Assembly: GCA_021373135.1 (NCBI GenBank)
Contig: JAJFTH010000003.1
Coordinates: 496,001 to 560,000 of the forward strand
Length of the DNA: 64,000 bases
From: Bacteroidales bacterium
GTDB lineage: Bacteria; Bacteroidota; Bacteroidia; Bacteroidales; UBA1402
Reading direction: 5' to 3'
The notes below the pieces were generated by a model. It made no database searches, had not been told where the DNA came from, and saw nothing but the letters and a program-made list of their open reading frames with translations. Below, piece by piece: positions 1 to 9,326 of the stretch (positions are counted from its first letter, which is position 1; each line of letters starts with the position of its first letter). A program made the position numbers and the translations under genes.

Positions 1-2330
1 TTCAAGAAGAGAACAATTTCCCTGAAAGTTTTTTTTTCGATGTCCGTCCTGCCTTAAAAAGACTTCGAGTTGAAGGCACCTATTTGGAAGAGCCTGAATT
101 GTTCGACCTGCGGCGTTCTCTATATTCCATTGATCAGATAGTCCGTTATTTTAAGACGGATGAAGACGGACACTCCCCCTACCCTCGTCTGGCTGCATTG
201 GCTGCAAAAACCGACGTCTATCCGCAGGTAATCAAGAGAATCGACAATATTCTTTCCAATTTCGGCAAAATCAAGGATCATGCTTCTCCGGAACTGGCAA
301 GAATCAGGCAAGAGATGACCTCCACTCTTGGCAGTCTTTCCCGAAGGTTGAATCAAATACTGAAACAAGCTCAATCAGACGGCTTGGTCGACAAAGATGC
401 CACACCAAGCATGCGTGAAGGACGGCTGGTCATTCCTATATCACCGGCCTATAAACGCAAGATAAAAGGCATCGTCCACGACGAATCGGCAACAGGAAAG
501 ACTGTTTATATCGAACCTGAAGAATTGGTGGAAGCCAATAACCGCATTCGTGAACTGGAAAACGAAGAGCGCAGGGAAATCATCCGGATTCTTTGTGCTT
601 TTTCAGACAGTATCAGGCCTTTTTCTCCTGAAATGATAGAATCTTACCGCTTTCTCGGTGAAATTGATTTTGTGCGTGCAAAAGCCAGGCTATCCATAGA
701 TTTGGGAGCCATCAAACCCAGGGTGGATGATGGTCCATGCCTGGAATGGGATCGTGCCGTTCACCCTTTGTTGTTTCTCTCGCTACGCAAACAGCAAAAG
801 CAGATAGTTCCACTCAACATTACCCTCAACGAGATCAACCGGATTCTGATTATATCCGGGCCAAATGCAGGTGGAAAATCTGTTTGCCTCAAAACAGTCG
901 GGCTGTTGCAGTATATGCTTCAATGCGGACTCATGATACCGCTTCATGAAAATTCAAGAACCGGTTGGTTTGAACGGATTTTCATAGATATCGGTGACGA
1001 ACAATCCATCGAAAACGATTTGAGTACCTATAGTTCACACTTGATGAACATGAAGTACTTTCTTCGAAACTGTCAGGACAAAACCCTTTTTTTGATTGAT
1101 GAATTTGGTTCAGGTACGGAGCCAAAAATTGGCGGAGCCATTGCAGAGGCATGTATAGATAGGTTTAACCGACAGGAATCTTACGGAGTCGTCACCACCC
1201 ACTACAGCAACCTCAAACATTTTGCCGATGGCCACGATGGACTGGTCAACGGAGCTATGCTTTATGACAGGAATGAGATGCGCCCACTTTTCACCCTTGA
1301 GATTGGCCGTCCGGGCAGTTCTTTTGCGATTGAAATTGCCAGAAAGATTGGATTGCCGGAAGATGTGATTTCAGATGCATCCTCCAAAGTTGGTTCAGAC
1401 TATATTGACATGGACAAGTTTCTGCAAGATATTGTCAGGGACAAACGTTACTGGGAAAAGAAACGACAGAATATACGCCTTCAGGAAAAGAAGCTGACCG
1501 AACTGACCGAAAAATATGAATCGGAATTACAGGATATCGGCAAACAACGCAAAGAGATCGTGAGCAAGGCCAAGGCTGATGCAGAACGCATTCTGACCGA
1601 ATCCAATGCCAAAATTGAGAACACTATCCGTGGCATCAAGGAGGCACAGGCTGAAAAGGAACAGACAAAATCACTCAGACAGGAACTCCGGATTTTCAAA
1701 AAAGAAGTGGAAGATCTGGACGAAGTGATGGATGAGAAAATTGCACGCAAAATTCAAAAAATCAATCGAAAAGAAGAAGAGAAGGCGAGAAAGCTTTCCG
1801 AAGATATACAGCCGAAGGCAACTGGAGATAATCAAAATCCGGGAATCCGAAAATCAATTCCGGAGCCTGTTTTTACCAAGGACGTTACAGTCAGGCTTAA
1901 AGGTCAACAAACGGTCGGAACCATTCTCGACATTCAGGGGAAAAAGGCACTGGTAGCTTTTGGTATGGTGAAATCGACCGTAGCAATCGATCAATTGGAA
2001 CATGCCGCACCTAAAAAGGAAAAAGAGAATCCATACACCACCCTTGGGCGACGTACTTCTGAAGACATCCATGAGAAGAAACTTCAGTTCAAGCAGGATA
2101 TAGACGTACGCGGCATGCGTGGGGATGAAGCCTTACAAGCTGTAATGTATTTCATTGACGACGCCATCATGACAGGCGTTTCACGTGTCCGCATCCTGCA
2201 TGGTACAGGTACCGGCATTTTGCGCCAGCTGATTAGGCAATATCTGGGAACCGTACCCGGAGTCAAGCAGTATCACGATGAGCATGTGCAGTTTGGAGGT
2301 TCCGGACTGACGGTAGTCGATTTGGAATAA
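1..2330 (+). CDS. mutS2: Endonuclease MutS2 (5' end outside window)
   Basis: MutS2 is a MutS-family ATPase with a C-terminal nuclease. In other bacteria it acts on branched DNA or collided ribosomes rather than in mismatch repair. The reading frame is open from base 3 with no stop before the window edge, so the N-terminus is missing and the first in-frame TTG at 84 is not the true start. About 775 residues are visible. Walker A GPNAGGKS lies near nucleotide 858, with the ABC-type signature and Walker B (LFLIDEFGSGTEP) after it. A long charged coiled coil covers about 1420-1800. A KOW-like segment follows, then a C-terminal Smr domain with DVRGMRGDEA and the LHGTGTG loop. It ends 4 nt before the YgiQ gene, so the two are probably co-transcribed. 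Confidence 0.95.
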   Translation, partial: QEENNFPESFFFDVRPALKRLRVEGTYLEEPELFDLRRSLYSIDQIVRYFKTDEDGHSPYPRLAALAAKTDVYPQVIKRIDNILSNFGKIKDHASPELARIRQEMTSTLGSLSRRLNQILKQAQSDGLVDKDATPSMREGRLVIPISPAYKRKIKGIVHDESATGKTVYIEPEELVEANNRIRELENEERREIIRILCAFSDSIRPFSPEMIESYRFLGEIDFVRAKARLSIDLGAIKPRVDDGPCLEWDRAVHPLLFLSLRKQQKQIVPLNITLNEINRILIISGPNAGGKSVCLKTVGLLQYMLQCGLMIPLHENSRTGWFERIFIDIGDEQSIENDLSTYSSHLMNMKYFLRNCQDKTLFLIDEFGSGTEPKIGGAIAEACIDRFNRQESYGVVTTHYSNLKHFADGHDGLVNGAMLYDRNEMRPLFTLEIGRPGSSFAIEIARKIGLPEDVISDASSKVGSDYIDMDKFLQDIVRDKRYWEKKRQNIRLQEKKLTELTEKYESELQDIGKQRKEIVSKAKADAERILTESNAKIENTIRGIKEAQAEKEQTKSLRQELRIFKKEVEDLDEVMDEKIARKIQKINRKEEEKARKLSEDIQPKATGDNQNPGIRKSIPEPVFTKDVTVRLKGQQTVGTILDIQGKKALVAFGMVKSTVAIDQLEHAAPKKEKENPYTTLGRRTSEDIHEKKLQFKQDIDVRGMRGDEALQAVMYFIDDAIMTGVSRVRILHGTGTGILRQLIRQYLGTVPGVKQYHDEHVQFGGSGLTVVDLE

Positions 2331-2334
2331 AAAA

Positions 2335-4140
2335 ATGGAAATGGCAAAAGAATATCGTTTGACGGATTGGTTACCGACCACCAAAAAAGAGGTTGAATGG
2401 AGAGGCTGGAATGAACTGGATGTGATTTTGTTCTCCGGAGATGCGTATGTAGACCATCCGTCTTTTGGTGCAGCCGTCATCAGCAGGCTTTTGGAAGCAC
2501 AGGGGTTGAAAGTGGCCATCGTGCCACAGCCGGATTGGCGGGGAGATTACCGGGACTTTAAAAAGATGGGCAGACCCCGTATGTTCTTTGCCGTATCGGC
2601 CGGTTGCATGGACTCCATGGTCAATCATTACACAGCCAATAAAAGACAGCGTTCCGATGATGCTTATACGCCTGATGGACGTGCCGGTGGCCGTCCTGAT
2701 TATACCACCATCACCTATTGCAATATACTGAAGAATCTATATCCGGACGTGCCCATCCTGATCGGCGGCATTGAGGCTTCTCTCAGACGCTTGACGCATT
2801 ATGATTATTGGTCGGACAAATTGATGCCCGGCATTCTGGTAGACAGTCATGCAGATTTGTTGGTCTACGGCATGGGCGAAAAACCGCTGACAGAGATTTG
2901 CAACTATTTGAAGCAGGGCGTTGCTTTTCAGGATATGACAAACATCAGACAAACCGTTTATTTAAGAGCGTCATCTGATCATCCTGTGGAAACGGATATT
3001 TTTGAAAATGACGTCATCATGCTTCATTCCCACGAAGACTGCCTTAAAGACAAACTCAAGCAAGCGGAAAATTTCCGTCACATAGAAGAAGAGTCCAACA
3101 AAATGAAAGCCGGCACGCTGATACAAAGTGTCGGAAACATGGAATTGGTGGTGAATCCTCCTTATCCACTGCTTTCTACAGAAGAGCTGGACAGAAGTTT
3201 CGAATATCCGTATACCCGTTTGCCTCATCCAAAATACAAGGGAAAAACAATACCGGCCTACGAAATGATCAAGTTTTCCGTGAATATCCACAGAGGCTGT
3301 TTCGGTGGTTGTGCCTTCTGCACCATCTCTGCCCATCAAGGGAAATTCATTGTCAACCGCAGCAAGGAATCCATTCTGAAAGAAGTGAAAACACTGATGG
3401 AAAGAGATGATTTCAAGGGCTATTTGAGCGATGTCGGGGGACCTTCGGCCAACATGTACATGATGCATGGAAGGGATCTGAAAATTTGTGAGCATTGCAA
3501 AAAGCCGTCTTGTGTTCATCCCGGGATTTGCTCCAACCTAAACACCGACCTTAGGCCTCTACTGGACATTTACAGGTCCATAGACGCTTTGTCCGGCATT
3601 AAGAAGTCATTTATAGGCAGTGGCATCCGTTATGATCTTTTACTGCATAAGACCGACCCAAAGATGGTAAAGGAAGCTGCTGAAATCAATCGCGCTGCCG
3701 AAGAATATACCAAAGAGGTGATTTTTCACCATGTTTCCGGTAGATTGAAAGTGGCACCTGAACATACAAACGCCGAGGTGCTTCACCTTATGCGCAAGCC
3801 TGATTTTGAGCAATTTAAGGCTTTTAACCGTATTTTCGAAGAGATAGAGAACCAACGTCTTCAAACCGAGAAAGGAGGCCGCCAGCAATTGATTCCCTAT
3901 TTTATTTCCTCTCACCCGGGTTGTACCGATAAACACATGGCTGAACTTGCAGACGAAACCAGACGCCTGAACTTCAGGCTGGAGCAGGTTCAGGATTTCA
4001 CACCCACCCCCATGACTCTGGCTACAGAAATTTATTACACCGGAGTGCATCCATACACCATGAAGCCTGTTTATACGGCCAAGACCAAGCAAGAAAAACT
4101 AAGGCAAAGAGATCAGTTCTTTTGGTATAAAAAACAATGA
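2335..4140 (+). CDS. YgiQ family radical SAM protein
   Basis: This is a 601-residue radical SAM protein of the YgiQ family (UPF0313), whose substrate is not established. The N-terminal YgiQ-type domain includes the IGGIEASLRR segment. The radical SAM cluster motif C-x3-C-x2-C follows, with cysteines near residues 322, 326 and 329 (HRGCFGGCAFC). A cysteine-rich stretch (CEHCKKPSC) near residues 385-393 may bind a second metal. Length and order match the family. Start ATG 2335 is chosen, but ATG 2341 two codons later is equally possible because neither has a Shine-Dalgarno sequence. The gene sits 4 nt behind mutS2. Confidence 0.92.
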   Translation: MEMAKEYRLTDWLPTTKKEVEWRGWNELDVILFSGDAYVDHPSFGAAVISRLLEAQGLKVAIVPQPDWRGDYRDFKKMGRPRMFFAVSAGCMDSMVNHYTANKRQRSDDAYTPDGRAGGRPDYTTITYCNILKNLYPDVPILIGGIEASLRRLTHYDYWSDKLMPGILVDSHADLLVYGMGEKPLTEICNYLKQGVAFQDMTNIRQTVYLRASSDHPVETDIFENDVIMLHSHEDCLKDKLKQAENFRHIEEESNKMKAGTLIQSVGNMELVVNPPYPLLSTEELDRSFEYPYTRLPHPKYKGKTIPAYEMIKFSVNIHRGCFGGCAFCTISAHQGKFIVNRSKESILKEVKTLMERDDFKGYLSDVGGPSANMYMMHGRDLKICEHCKKPSCVHPGICSNLNTDLRPLLDIYRSIDALSGIKKSFIGSGIRYDLLLHKTDPKMVKEAAEINRAAEEYTKEVIFHHVSGRLKVAPEHTNAEVLHLMRKPDFEQFKAFNRIFEEIENQRLQTEKGGRQQLIPYFISSHPGCTDKHMAELADETRRLNFRLEQVQDFTPTPMTLATEIYYTGVHPYTMKPVYTAKTKQEKLRQRDQFFWYKKQ

Positions 4141-4233
4141 CCGGAACAAAATGGAATACGCAAATTACACACGAGCATAGCTTAGATATGTGAGGACAGA
4201 CAAGCGAATGGCAATGTGATAAATGCGGATTAT

Positions 4234-5631
4234 TTATTCCCGACCGATGCAGTGGTAGTCAAACCCCAGTTCATTCAATTCATGCTTTTCGTAGATGTTC
4301 CTTCCATCAAAGATAACCGGAACATTCATCAATTTTTTGATGGCCGGCCAGGCCGGTAAACGAAATTCTTTCCACTCTGTCAGCAGCATCAGGGCATCAG
4401 CACCAAGTACCGCATCATAAATATCTTTGCAATATTCAATGGAATCCTCACCCAATATACGTTTTGCCTCAGGCATGGCAATGGGGTCATAGGCACGGAT
4501 CTTACAACCGGCATCCACAAGTTTCTGTATCAAAACGATGGATGGAGCTTCACGCATATCATCCGTTTCCGGTTTGAAAGATAAGCCCCAAATTGCGATT
4601 GTCTTTCCTTGAATGACTTTTTCACCTGCTGCATACAAGGCCTTATCCTGAGAATCAAGGGAAGTCGCTATTTCCAATTTTCTGTTCAATGCCAAACTGC
4701 CAAAATACTGAACCGATTTATGATAGAGCACCAGTTTTTGACTTTCGTTGACAGCCTCAACTGCCTCCAAAATGCGCATTTGATAGCCGCTTTTTTGAGC
4801 TGTCTTGATCAGTGCCTTGACATCTTTTGGAAAACAGCTGCCTCCATAACCCAACCCTGCATACAGGAACTTGCCGCCTATGCGGGTATCTGTACCTATT
4901 CCACTACGTACCATGGTCACATCGGCACCAACGATTTCACAAAGGTTGGCGATATCGTTCATAAAGCTGATACGGGTTGCCAACATGGCATTGGCTGCAT
5001 ATTTGGTCATTTCGGCAGAAGGTACATCCATGAAAATAACCCGAAAATTATTTAACATAAAAGGGCGATACAGCATACTCATCAATTTCCTGGCACGTTC
5101 GGATTCAACACCTACCACGACTCTGTCCGGGCTCATAAAGTCTTTGACGGCTGCACCTTCTTTCAAAAATTCAGGATTGGAGGCCACATCAAATTCAATG
5201 GAAACACCTCTGTCGTCCAACTCTTTTTGGATGGTTTTACGAACTACTTTAGCTGTACCTACAGGAACCGTGCTCTTAGTGACAACCATCACATATTTTT
5301 TCATATGACGGCCAATGGTTTGGGCGACATCAAGTACATATTTCAGGTCGGCACTGCCATCTTCATCCGGAGGCGTTCCTACTGCACTGAATATAACGTC
5401 GATATCATCTAATACCGATACGAGGTCTGTTGTAAAAGTAAGACGGCCTGCACTTTGATTTCGCAATACCATTTCTTCCAGCCCAGGCTCATAAATGGGG
5501 ATGATTCCCTTCTGAAGGTTTTCAATTTTTTTTACATTGACATCTACACACACTACGTCTGTACCGTTTTCGGCAAAACATGCTCCGGAAACCAAACCGA
5601 CATAACCGGTGCCAACAATTGCGATTTTCAT
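4234..5631 (-). CDS. ugd: UDP-glucose 6-dehydrogenase
   Basis: This enzyme oxidises UDP-glucose to UDP-glucuronate with two NAD+, in the cytoplasm, for surface polysaccharide synthesis. The 465 residues start with the Rossmann motif GTGYVGLVSG. The catalytic cysteine motif GYGGSCFPKD lies in the middle, followed by a C-terminal UDP-binding domain (WGLSFKPETDDMREAPS). Length matches the family. A -7 box lies 20 nt upstream of the ATG, so the gene has its own promoter although it follows rfbC on the same strand. About 93 nt with no visible feature separate its stop from the end of the YgiQ gene. Confidence 0.95.
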   Translation of the reverse strand: MKIAIVGTGYVGLVSGACFAENGTDVVCVDVNVKKIENLQKGIIPIYEPGLEEMVLRNQSAGRLTFTTDLVSVLDDIDVIFSAVGTPPDEDGSADLKYVLDVAQTIGRHMKKYVMVVTKSTVPVGTAKVVRKTIQKELDDRGVSIEFDVASNPEFLKEGAAVKDFMSPDRVVVGVESERARKLMSMLYRPFMLNNFRVIFMDVPSAEMTKYAANAMLATRISFMNDIANLCEIVGADVTMVRSGIGTDTRIGGKFLYAGLGYGGSCFPKDVKALIKTAQKSGYQMRILEAVEAVNESQKLVLYHKSVQYFGSLALNRKLEIATSLDSQDKALYAAGEKVIQGKTIAIWGLSFKPETDDMREAPSIVLIQKLVDAGCKIRAYDPIAMPEAKRILGEDSIEYCKDIYDAVLGADALMLLTEWKEFRLPAWPAIKKLMNVPVIFDGRNIYEKHELNELGFDYHCIGRE

Positions 5632-5650
5632 GATAATTAATAATTTCCTG

Positions 5651-5658
5651 CAAATATA
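5651..5658 (-). promoter_or_regulatory. -7 box of ugd promoter
   Basis: On the minus strand this reads TATATTTG, an exact match to the Bacteroidetes -7 consensus TAnnTTTG. Transcription would begin near 5647, giving a leader of about 16 nt before the ugd ATG at 5631. No good TTTG -33 box was found. Confidence 0.6.
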
Positions 5659-5687
5659 AAAAATAAATAAGAAGAGTCTTAGATGGC

Positions 5688-6233
5688 TTATTCAAATAAA
5701 TACGTGTCCTTTAGCAAGGGGGCTGTTTCATCTTTGGGAGACAAGATCAGGTCTTGGCGGATGGGCCATGAAATATTGACGGAAGGATCTAAAAAATGGA
5801 AAGAGACTTCATTCTGAGGCTGATAGCTATTATCCACTTTATAGGAGAAAATGGCTTCCGGACTCAAAACCAAAAAACCATGATAAAATCCGCGGGGTAT
5901 ATAAAATTGCTTTTTATTTTTTGCCGAAAGTTCAACGGCGACGTATTTTCCGAAAGTCGGAGATGATTTACGGGCATCGACCGCAACATCGAGCACAGAT
6001 CCTTCAATGACCCTGACAAGTTTGGCCTGCGAAGCCCCACCTGCCTGTGCATGCATACCACGCAAAACACCATAGACGGATTTCGACTCATTTTCCTGTA
6101 GAAAATGAACTTTTCCGATATGTTTTTCAAATTCCGATTCTTTCCAGGATTCCATGAAATAGCCCCGTTGGTCACTGAAAACCTTGGGCTCGATGACAAA
6201 AACCCCCGGTATGGATTGTTCTATATATTGCAT
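5688..6233 (-). CDS. rfbC: dTDP-4-dehydrorhamnose 3,5-epimerase
   Basis: RmlC epimerises dTDP-4-keto-6-deoxyglucose at C3 and C5, the third step to dTDP-L-rhamnose. It is a 181-residue cupin. Recognisable parts are the N-terminal GVFVIEPKVFSDQRGYFME segment, the RGMHAQ region (usually RGLHYQ) with its catalytic His, and the FYIPRGFYHGF segment. The frame is open further upstream, but the ATG at 6233 is preferred: it aligns with family N-termini and lies one base after the rfbB stop. It is the last gene of rfbA-rfbB-rfbC. Confidence 0.92.
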   Translation of the reverse strand: MQYIEQSIPGVFVIEPKVFSDQRGYFMESWKESEFEKHIGKVHFLQENESKSVYGVLRGMHAQAGGASQAKLVRVIEGSVLDVAVDARKSSPTFGKYVAVELSAKNKKQFYIPRGFYHGFLVLSPEAIFSYKVDNSYQPQNEVSFHFLDPSVNISWPIRQDLILSPKDETAPLLKDTYLFE

Positions 6234-6234
6234 A

Positions 6235-7347
6235 TTATCTGTTTGAATACATTTTTTCGTAATACTTCTGATAGTCACCTGAAGTCACTTCATCTACCCA
6301 ATTCTGATTTTCCAGATACCAGCGAATGGTTTTGACAATACCGGTTTCGAAAGAGGTTTCCGGAGCCCAGTTGAGCTCGTTTTTCATTTTGGTGGGATCA
6401 ATGGCATACCGCTGATCATGTCCCAAACGGTCTTTCACATAAGTGATCAGATCGTAAGATATGTTGGAGAGGTCCGTTTTCAGGACTTTTCTGTACGCCG
6501 GTTCGGTTTCCATCAGATGTCGGATGGTATCGATGGTGAGCTTCACAATTTCGATATTTTGTTTTTCGTTGTGACCACCCACGTTATAAACTTCTCCTGC
6601 CCGACCAAAACGGACGACCTGGTCGATGGCCTTGCAATGATCTTCTACATACAACCAGTCGCGTACATTCTTGCCATCCCCATAAACCGGTAGTTTCTTG
6701 CCTTCGAGAATGTTCTTGATGATGAGGGGTATCAGTTTTTCCGGGAAATGATAGGGACCATAGTTGTTGGAACAACGGGTAATAGTGGCAGGGAACTTAT
6801 AGGTTTCCATATATGCTTTGACTATCAGATCGGCAGAAGTTTTGGATGCGGAATAAGGACTACGCGGATCCAAAGGTGTGGTTTCTGTAAAATAGCCGGT
6901 TGCACCAAGGGAACCATACACTTCATCCGTGGAAACCTGGTGAAAGCGTACACCTTCTTTCCAAGTGGGATATCCTTTATCGTCCTTACCGACTGCCCAG
7001 AATTTTCTGGCAACATCCATCAGATTCTGTGTTCCGAGTATATTGGTTTCCAAGAACAGTCTTGGGTTCTCAATGCTTCTGTCCACATGGCTTTCAGCTG
7101 CAAAGTTCACCACCACTTCCACCGGATATTTTTCAAATAGGCCGGTCACCAAAGACGAATCACAAATGTCGCCTTTTACAAAAATGCAACATTTTCCATC
7201 CACATCATGGACAATGGTACCGAGGTTGCCTGCATAGGTCAACGCATCCAGGACAATGAGTTGTACATCATGATAAGTGGCCAGCATGTATTTGACAAAA
7301 TTGGCACCAATAAAACCTGCACCACCGGTAATGATATATGTTTTCAT
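6235..7347 (-). CDS. rfbB: dTDP-glucose 4,6-dehydratase
   Basis: RmlB converts dTDP-glucose to dTDP-4-keto-6-deoxyglucose using bound NAD+. It is a 370-residue extended short-chain dehydrogenase. The NAD motif TGGAGFIGANF is at residues 8-18. STDEVYG precedes the Y-x3-K catalytic pair in SPYSASKTSAD, and RCSNNYGPYHFPEKLIP is diagnostic of RmlB. It lies 2 nt after rfbA and 1 nt before rfbC, so translation is probably coupled. Confidence 0.96.
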   Translation of the reverse strand: MKTYIITGGAGFIGANFVKYMLATYHDVQLIVLDALTYAGNLGTIVHDVDGKCCIFVKGDICDSSLVTGLFEKYPVEVVVNFAAESHVDRSIENPRLFLETNILGTQNLMDVARKFWAVGKDDKGYPTWKEGVRFHQVSTDEVYGSLGATGYFTETTPLDPRSPYSASKTSADLIVKAYMETYKFPATITRCSNNYGPYHFPEKLIPLIIKNILEGKKLPVYGDGKNVRDWLYVEDHCKAIDQVVRFGRAGEVYNVGGHNEKQNIEIVKLTIDTIRHLMETEPAYRKVLKTDLSNISYDLITYVKDRLGHDQRYAIDPTKMKNELNWAPETSFETGIVKTIRWYLENQNWVDEVTSGDYQKYYEKMYSNR

Positions 7348-7349
7348 GA

Positions 7350-8213
7350 TTAGTTCAATAAGTCCATCAAATATTGTCCGTAAGCTGTTTTTTCCAGTTT
7401 TTTCGCAAGCTTCATTAATTGTACGTCGTCAATCCATCGATTATGCCAGGCTATTTCTTCAATGCAGGACACATAGAAGCCTTGCCTGCTCTGGATGGTA
7501 GCCACAAAATTGGAAGCATCCAACAGACTGTCACAATTGCCGGTATCAAGCCAGGCAAATCCACGTCCGAAAAGTTCAACTTTCAAGCTGCCTTCCAGAA
7601 GATAGAGTCTATTTAAATCGGTTATTTCGTATTCACCGCGATCGGAAGGTTTGAGTGCCGCCGCTTTTTGTGTCACCGTTGAATCATAAAAATACAACCC
7701 TGGCACTGCATAATGTGATTTCGGTTCTTTCGGTTTTTCTTCCAAAGAAAGCACCTGCCCGGATTCATTAAATTCAACAACACCATAAGCTCTCGGATCC
7801 TTGACACCGTAGCCAAAGATACAGGCTCCTTTTTTAATGGAGGCGGCCTTCTTCAACATGGTTGAAAAGCCTTGTCCATAAAACATATTGTCACCCAATA
7901 TCAGACAGCCGGGCTCTCCATCGAGAAAATCTGCGCCCAAAACGAAAGCTTGCGCCAAACCGTTGGGAACGTCCTGCACCTGGTATTGAAACTGCATGCC
8001 CAAATCTTCTCCTGTGCCAAGCAGCTCACGGAACATGGGTAAATCCCGTGGGGTTGATATGATCAGGATTTCACGAATGCCGGCCAACATCAGGGTAGAC
8101 AACGGATAATAGATCATCGGTTTGTCGTAAACCGGCATGATTTGTTTGGATATTGCTTTTGACAAAGGATACAAACGTGTTGCGCTACCGCCGGCTAAAA
8201 TAATTCCTTTCAT
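7350..8213 (-). CDS. rfbA: Glucose-1-phosphate thymidylyltransferase
   Basis: RmlA makes dTDP-glucose from glucose 1-phosphate and dTTP. The 287 residues begin MKGIILAGGSATRLYP, where Ala replaces the more usual Gly in the nucleotide loop. SKQIMPVYDKPMIYYPLS, GDNMFYG and EEKPKEPKS follow, all typical of the long RmlA type. It is the first gene of rfbA-rfbB-rfbC and has its own -7 box in the gap after fcl. The fourth gene of the rhamnose pathway, rfbD, is not in the window. Confidence 0.96.
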   Translation of the reverse strand: MKGIILAGGSATRLYPLSKAISKQIMPVYDKPMIYYPLSTLMLAGIREILIISTPRDLPMFRELLGTGEDLGMQFQYQVQDVPNGLAQAFVLGADFLDGEPGCLILGDNMFYGQGFSTMLKKAASIKKGACIFGYGVKDPRAYGVVEFNESGQVLSLEEKPKEPKSHYAVPGLYFYDSTVTQKAAALKPSDRGEYEITDLNRLYLLEGSLKVELFGRGFAWLDTGNCDSLLDASNFVATIQSRQGFYVSCIEEIAWHNRWIDDVQLMKLAKKLEKTAYGQYLMDLLN

Positions 8214-8234
8214 TAATATTCATTTTGATTGGAG

Positions 8235-8242
8235 CAAATATA
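8235..8242 (-). promoter_or_regulatory. -7 box of rfbA promoter
   Basis: On the minus strand this reads TATATTTG, an exact TAnnTTTG match, in the 40-nt gap between fcl and rfbA. The predicted start near 8231 gives an 18-nt leader. It implies the rfbA-B-C unit can be transcribed separately from the fucose genes. No clear -33 box is visible. Confidence 0.6.
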
Positions 8243-8253
8243 ACAAATTCTTA

Positions 8254-9321
8254 TCAGCATAAATACCACTTATACAAAGTGTTTATGCCTTGCTCTATTT
8301 CCATGCTGTGATGCCAGCCAAGCTGGTGCAGTTTGGACGGGTCTGTGAGTTTCCGCAAGGTCCCGTCAGGCTTGGTGACATCAAAGGACAAAATACCGGA
8401 ATAGCCGGTTATTTTTGCGACCAAACCCGCCAGATCCTTGATGCTGATTTCTTTGCCGGTACCGATGTTGAGGTGACAATTGCGGACTTCGGAACTGCTG
8501 CCGCACAAATCCTTAAAATCGACTTTTTCCATGACATAGACACATGCATCGGCCATATCTTCACTCCAAAGGAATTCACGGACAGGTTTGCCTGTACCCC
8601 AGATTGAAATTTTTTCGGAGGTAATGCCGTATTTTGACAATTTTGTCAAAATTTCTGTCTCAGAAGCATTTCCATCAACACCTTCTACGGGATATCGGTT
8701 AAAATCTGAACGAAGGGCTGACCAGTCTTTCGCCACCAGGCATTTTCCGAGGTGTGCCTTGCGGATGAGTGCAGGGAGCACATGGCTTTTTTCAAGGTTG
8801 AAGTTGTCGTTCGGACCATACAGGTTGGTAGGCATTACGGCGATATAATTGGTGCCATATTGCAGGTTAAAGCTTTCACACATTTTCAGACCGGCAATTT
8901 TGGCAATGGCATAGGGCTCATTGGTATATTCGAGTGGTGCAGTGAGCAGGCAATCTTCCGACATTGGTTGCGGGGCTTCCCGCGGATAGATGCAAGTACT
9001 GCCGAGGAACAATAATTTCTTGACCTGATTGCGCCAGGATTCGTAAATGACGTTATTTTGTATCTGGAGATTTTGATAGATAAAGTCTGCCCGATAAATG
9101 GAATTGGCCACGATGCCTCCTACTCTGGCTGCAGCCAAGAAGACATATTCCGGTTTTTGTTCAGCAAAGAATTCAGCAACAGCTTTCTGATTGGTCAAAT
9201 CCAATTCTGAAGAGGTACGTAAGACAAAATGATCATAACCTTTGGACTGCAGGTTTTTGAGAATGGCCGATCCTACCAGTCCACGATGGCCGGCCACAAA
9301 TATTTTGGCAGATTTTTCCAT
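8254..9321 (-). CDS. fcl: GDP-L-fucose synthase
   Basis: This enzyme epimerises and reduces GDP-4-keto-6-deoxymannose to GDP-L-fucose with NADPH. The 355 residues carry the Rossmann motif GHRGLVGSA. SSELDLTNQ and LGSTCIYPREAPQP follow, then the catalytic Y-x3-K pair in EPYAIAKIAG. MPTNLYGPNDNFN and the HVLPALIRK segment are characteristic of GDP-fucose synthases and exclude RfbD. An extra segment of about 40 residues after residue 195 makes it longer than the E. coli enzyme. It is 5 nt downstream of gmd, which makes its substrate. Confidence 0.95.
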   Translation of the reverse strand: MEKSAKIFVAGHRGLVGSAILKNLQSKGYDHFVLRTSSELDLTNQKAVAEFFAEQKPEYVFLAAARVGGIVANSIYRADFIYQNLQIQNNVIYESWRNQVKKLLFLGSTCIYPREAPQPMSEDCLLTAPLEYTNEPYAIAKIAGLKMCESFNLQYGTNYIAVMPTNLYGPNDNFNLEKSHVLPALIRKAHLGKCLVAKDWSALRSDFNRYPVEGVDGNASETEILTKLSKYGITSEKISIWGTGKPVREFLWSEDMADACVYVMEKVDFKDLCGSSSEVRNCHLNIGTGKEISIKDLAGLVAKITGYSGILSFDVTKPDGTLRKLTDPSKLHQLGWHHSMEIEQGINTLYKWYLC

Positions 9322-9326
9322 AGATT

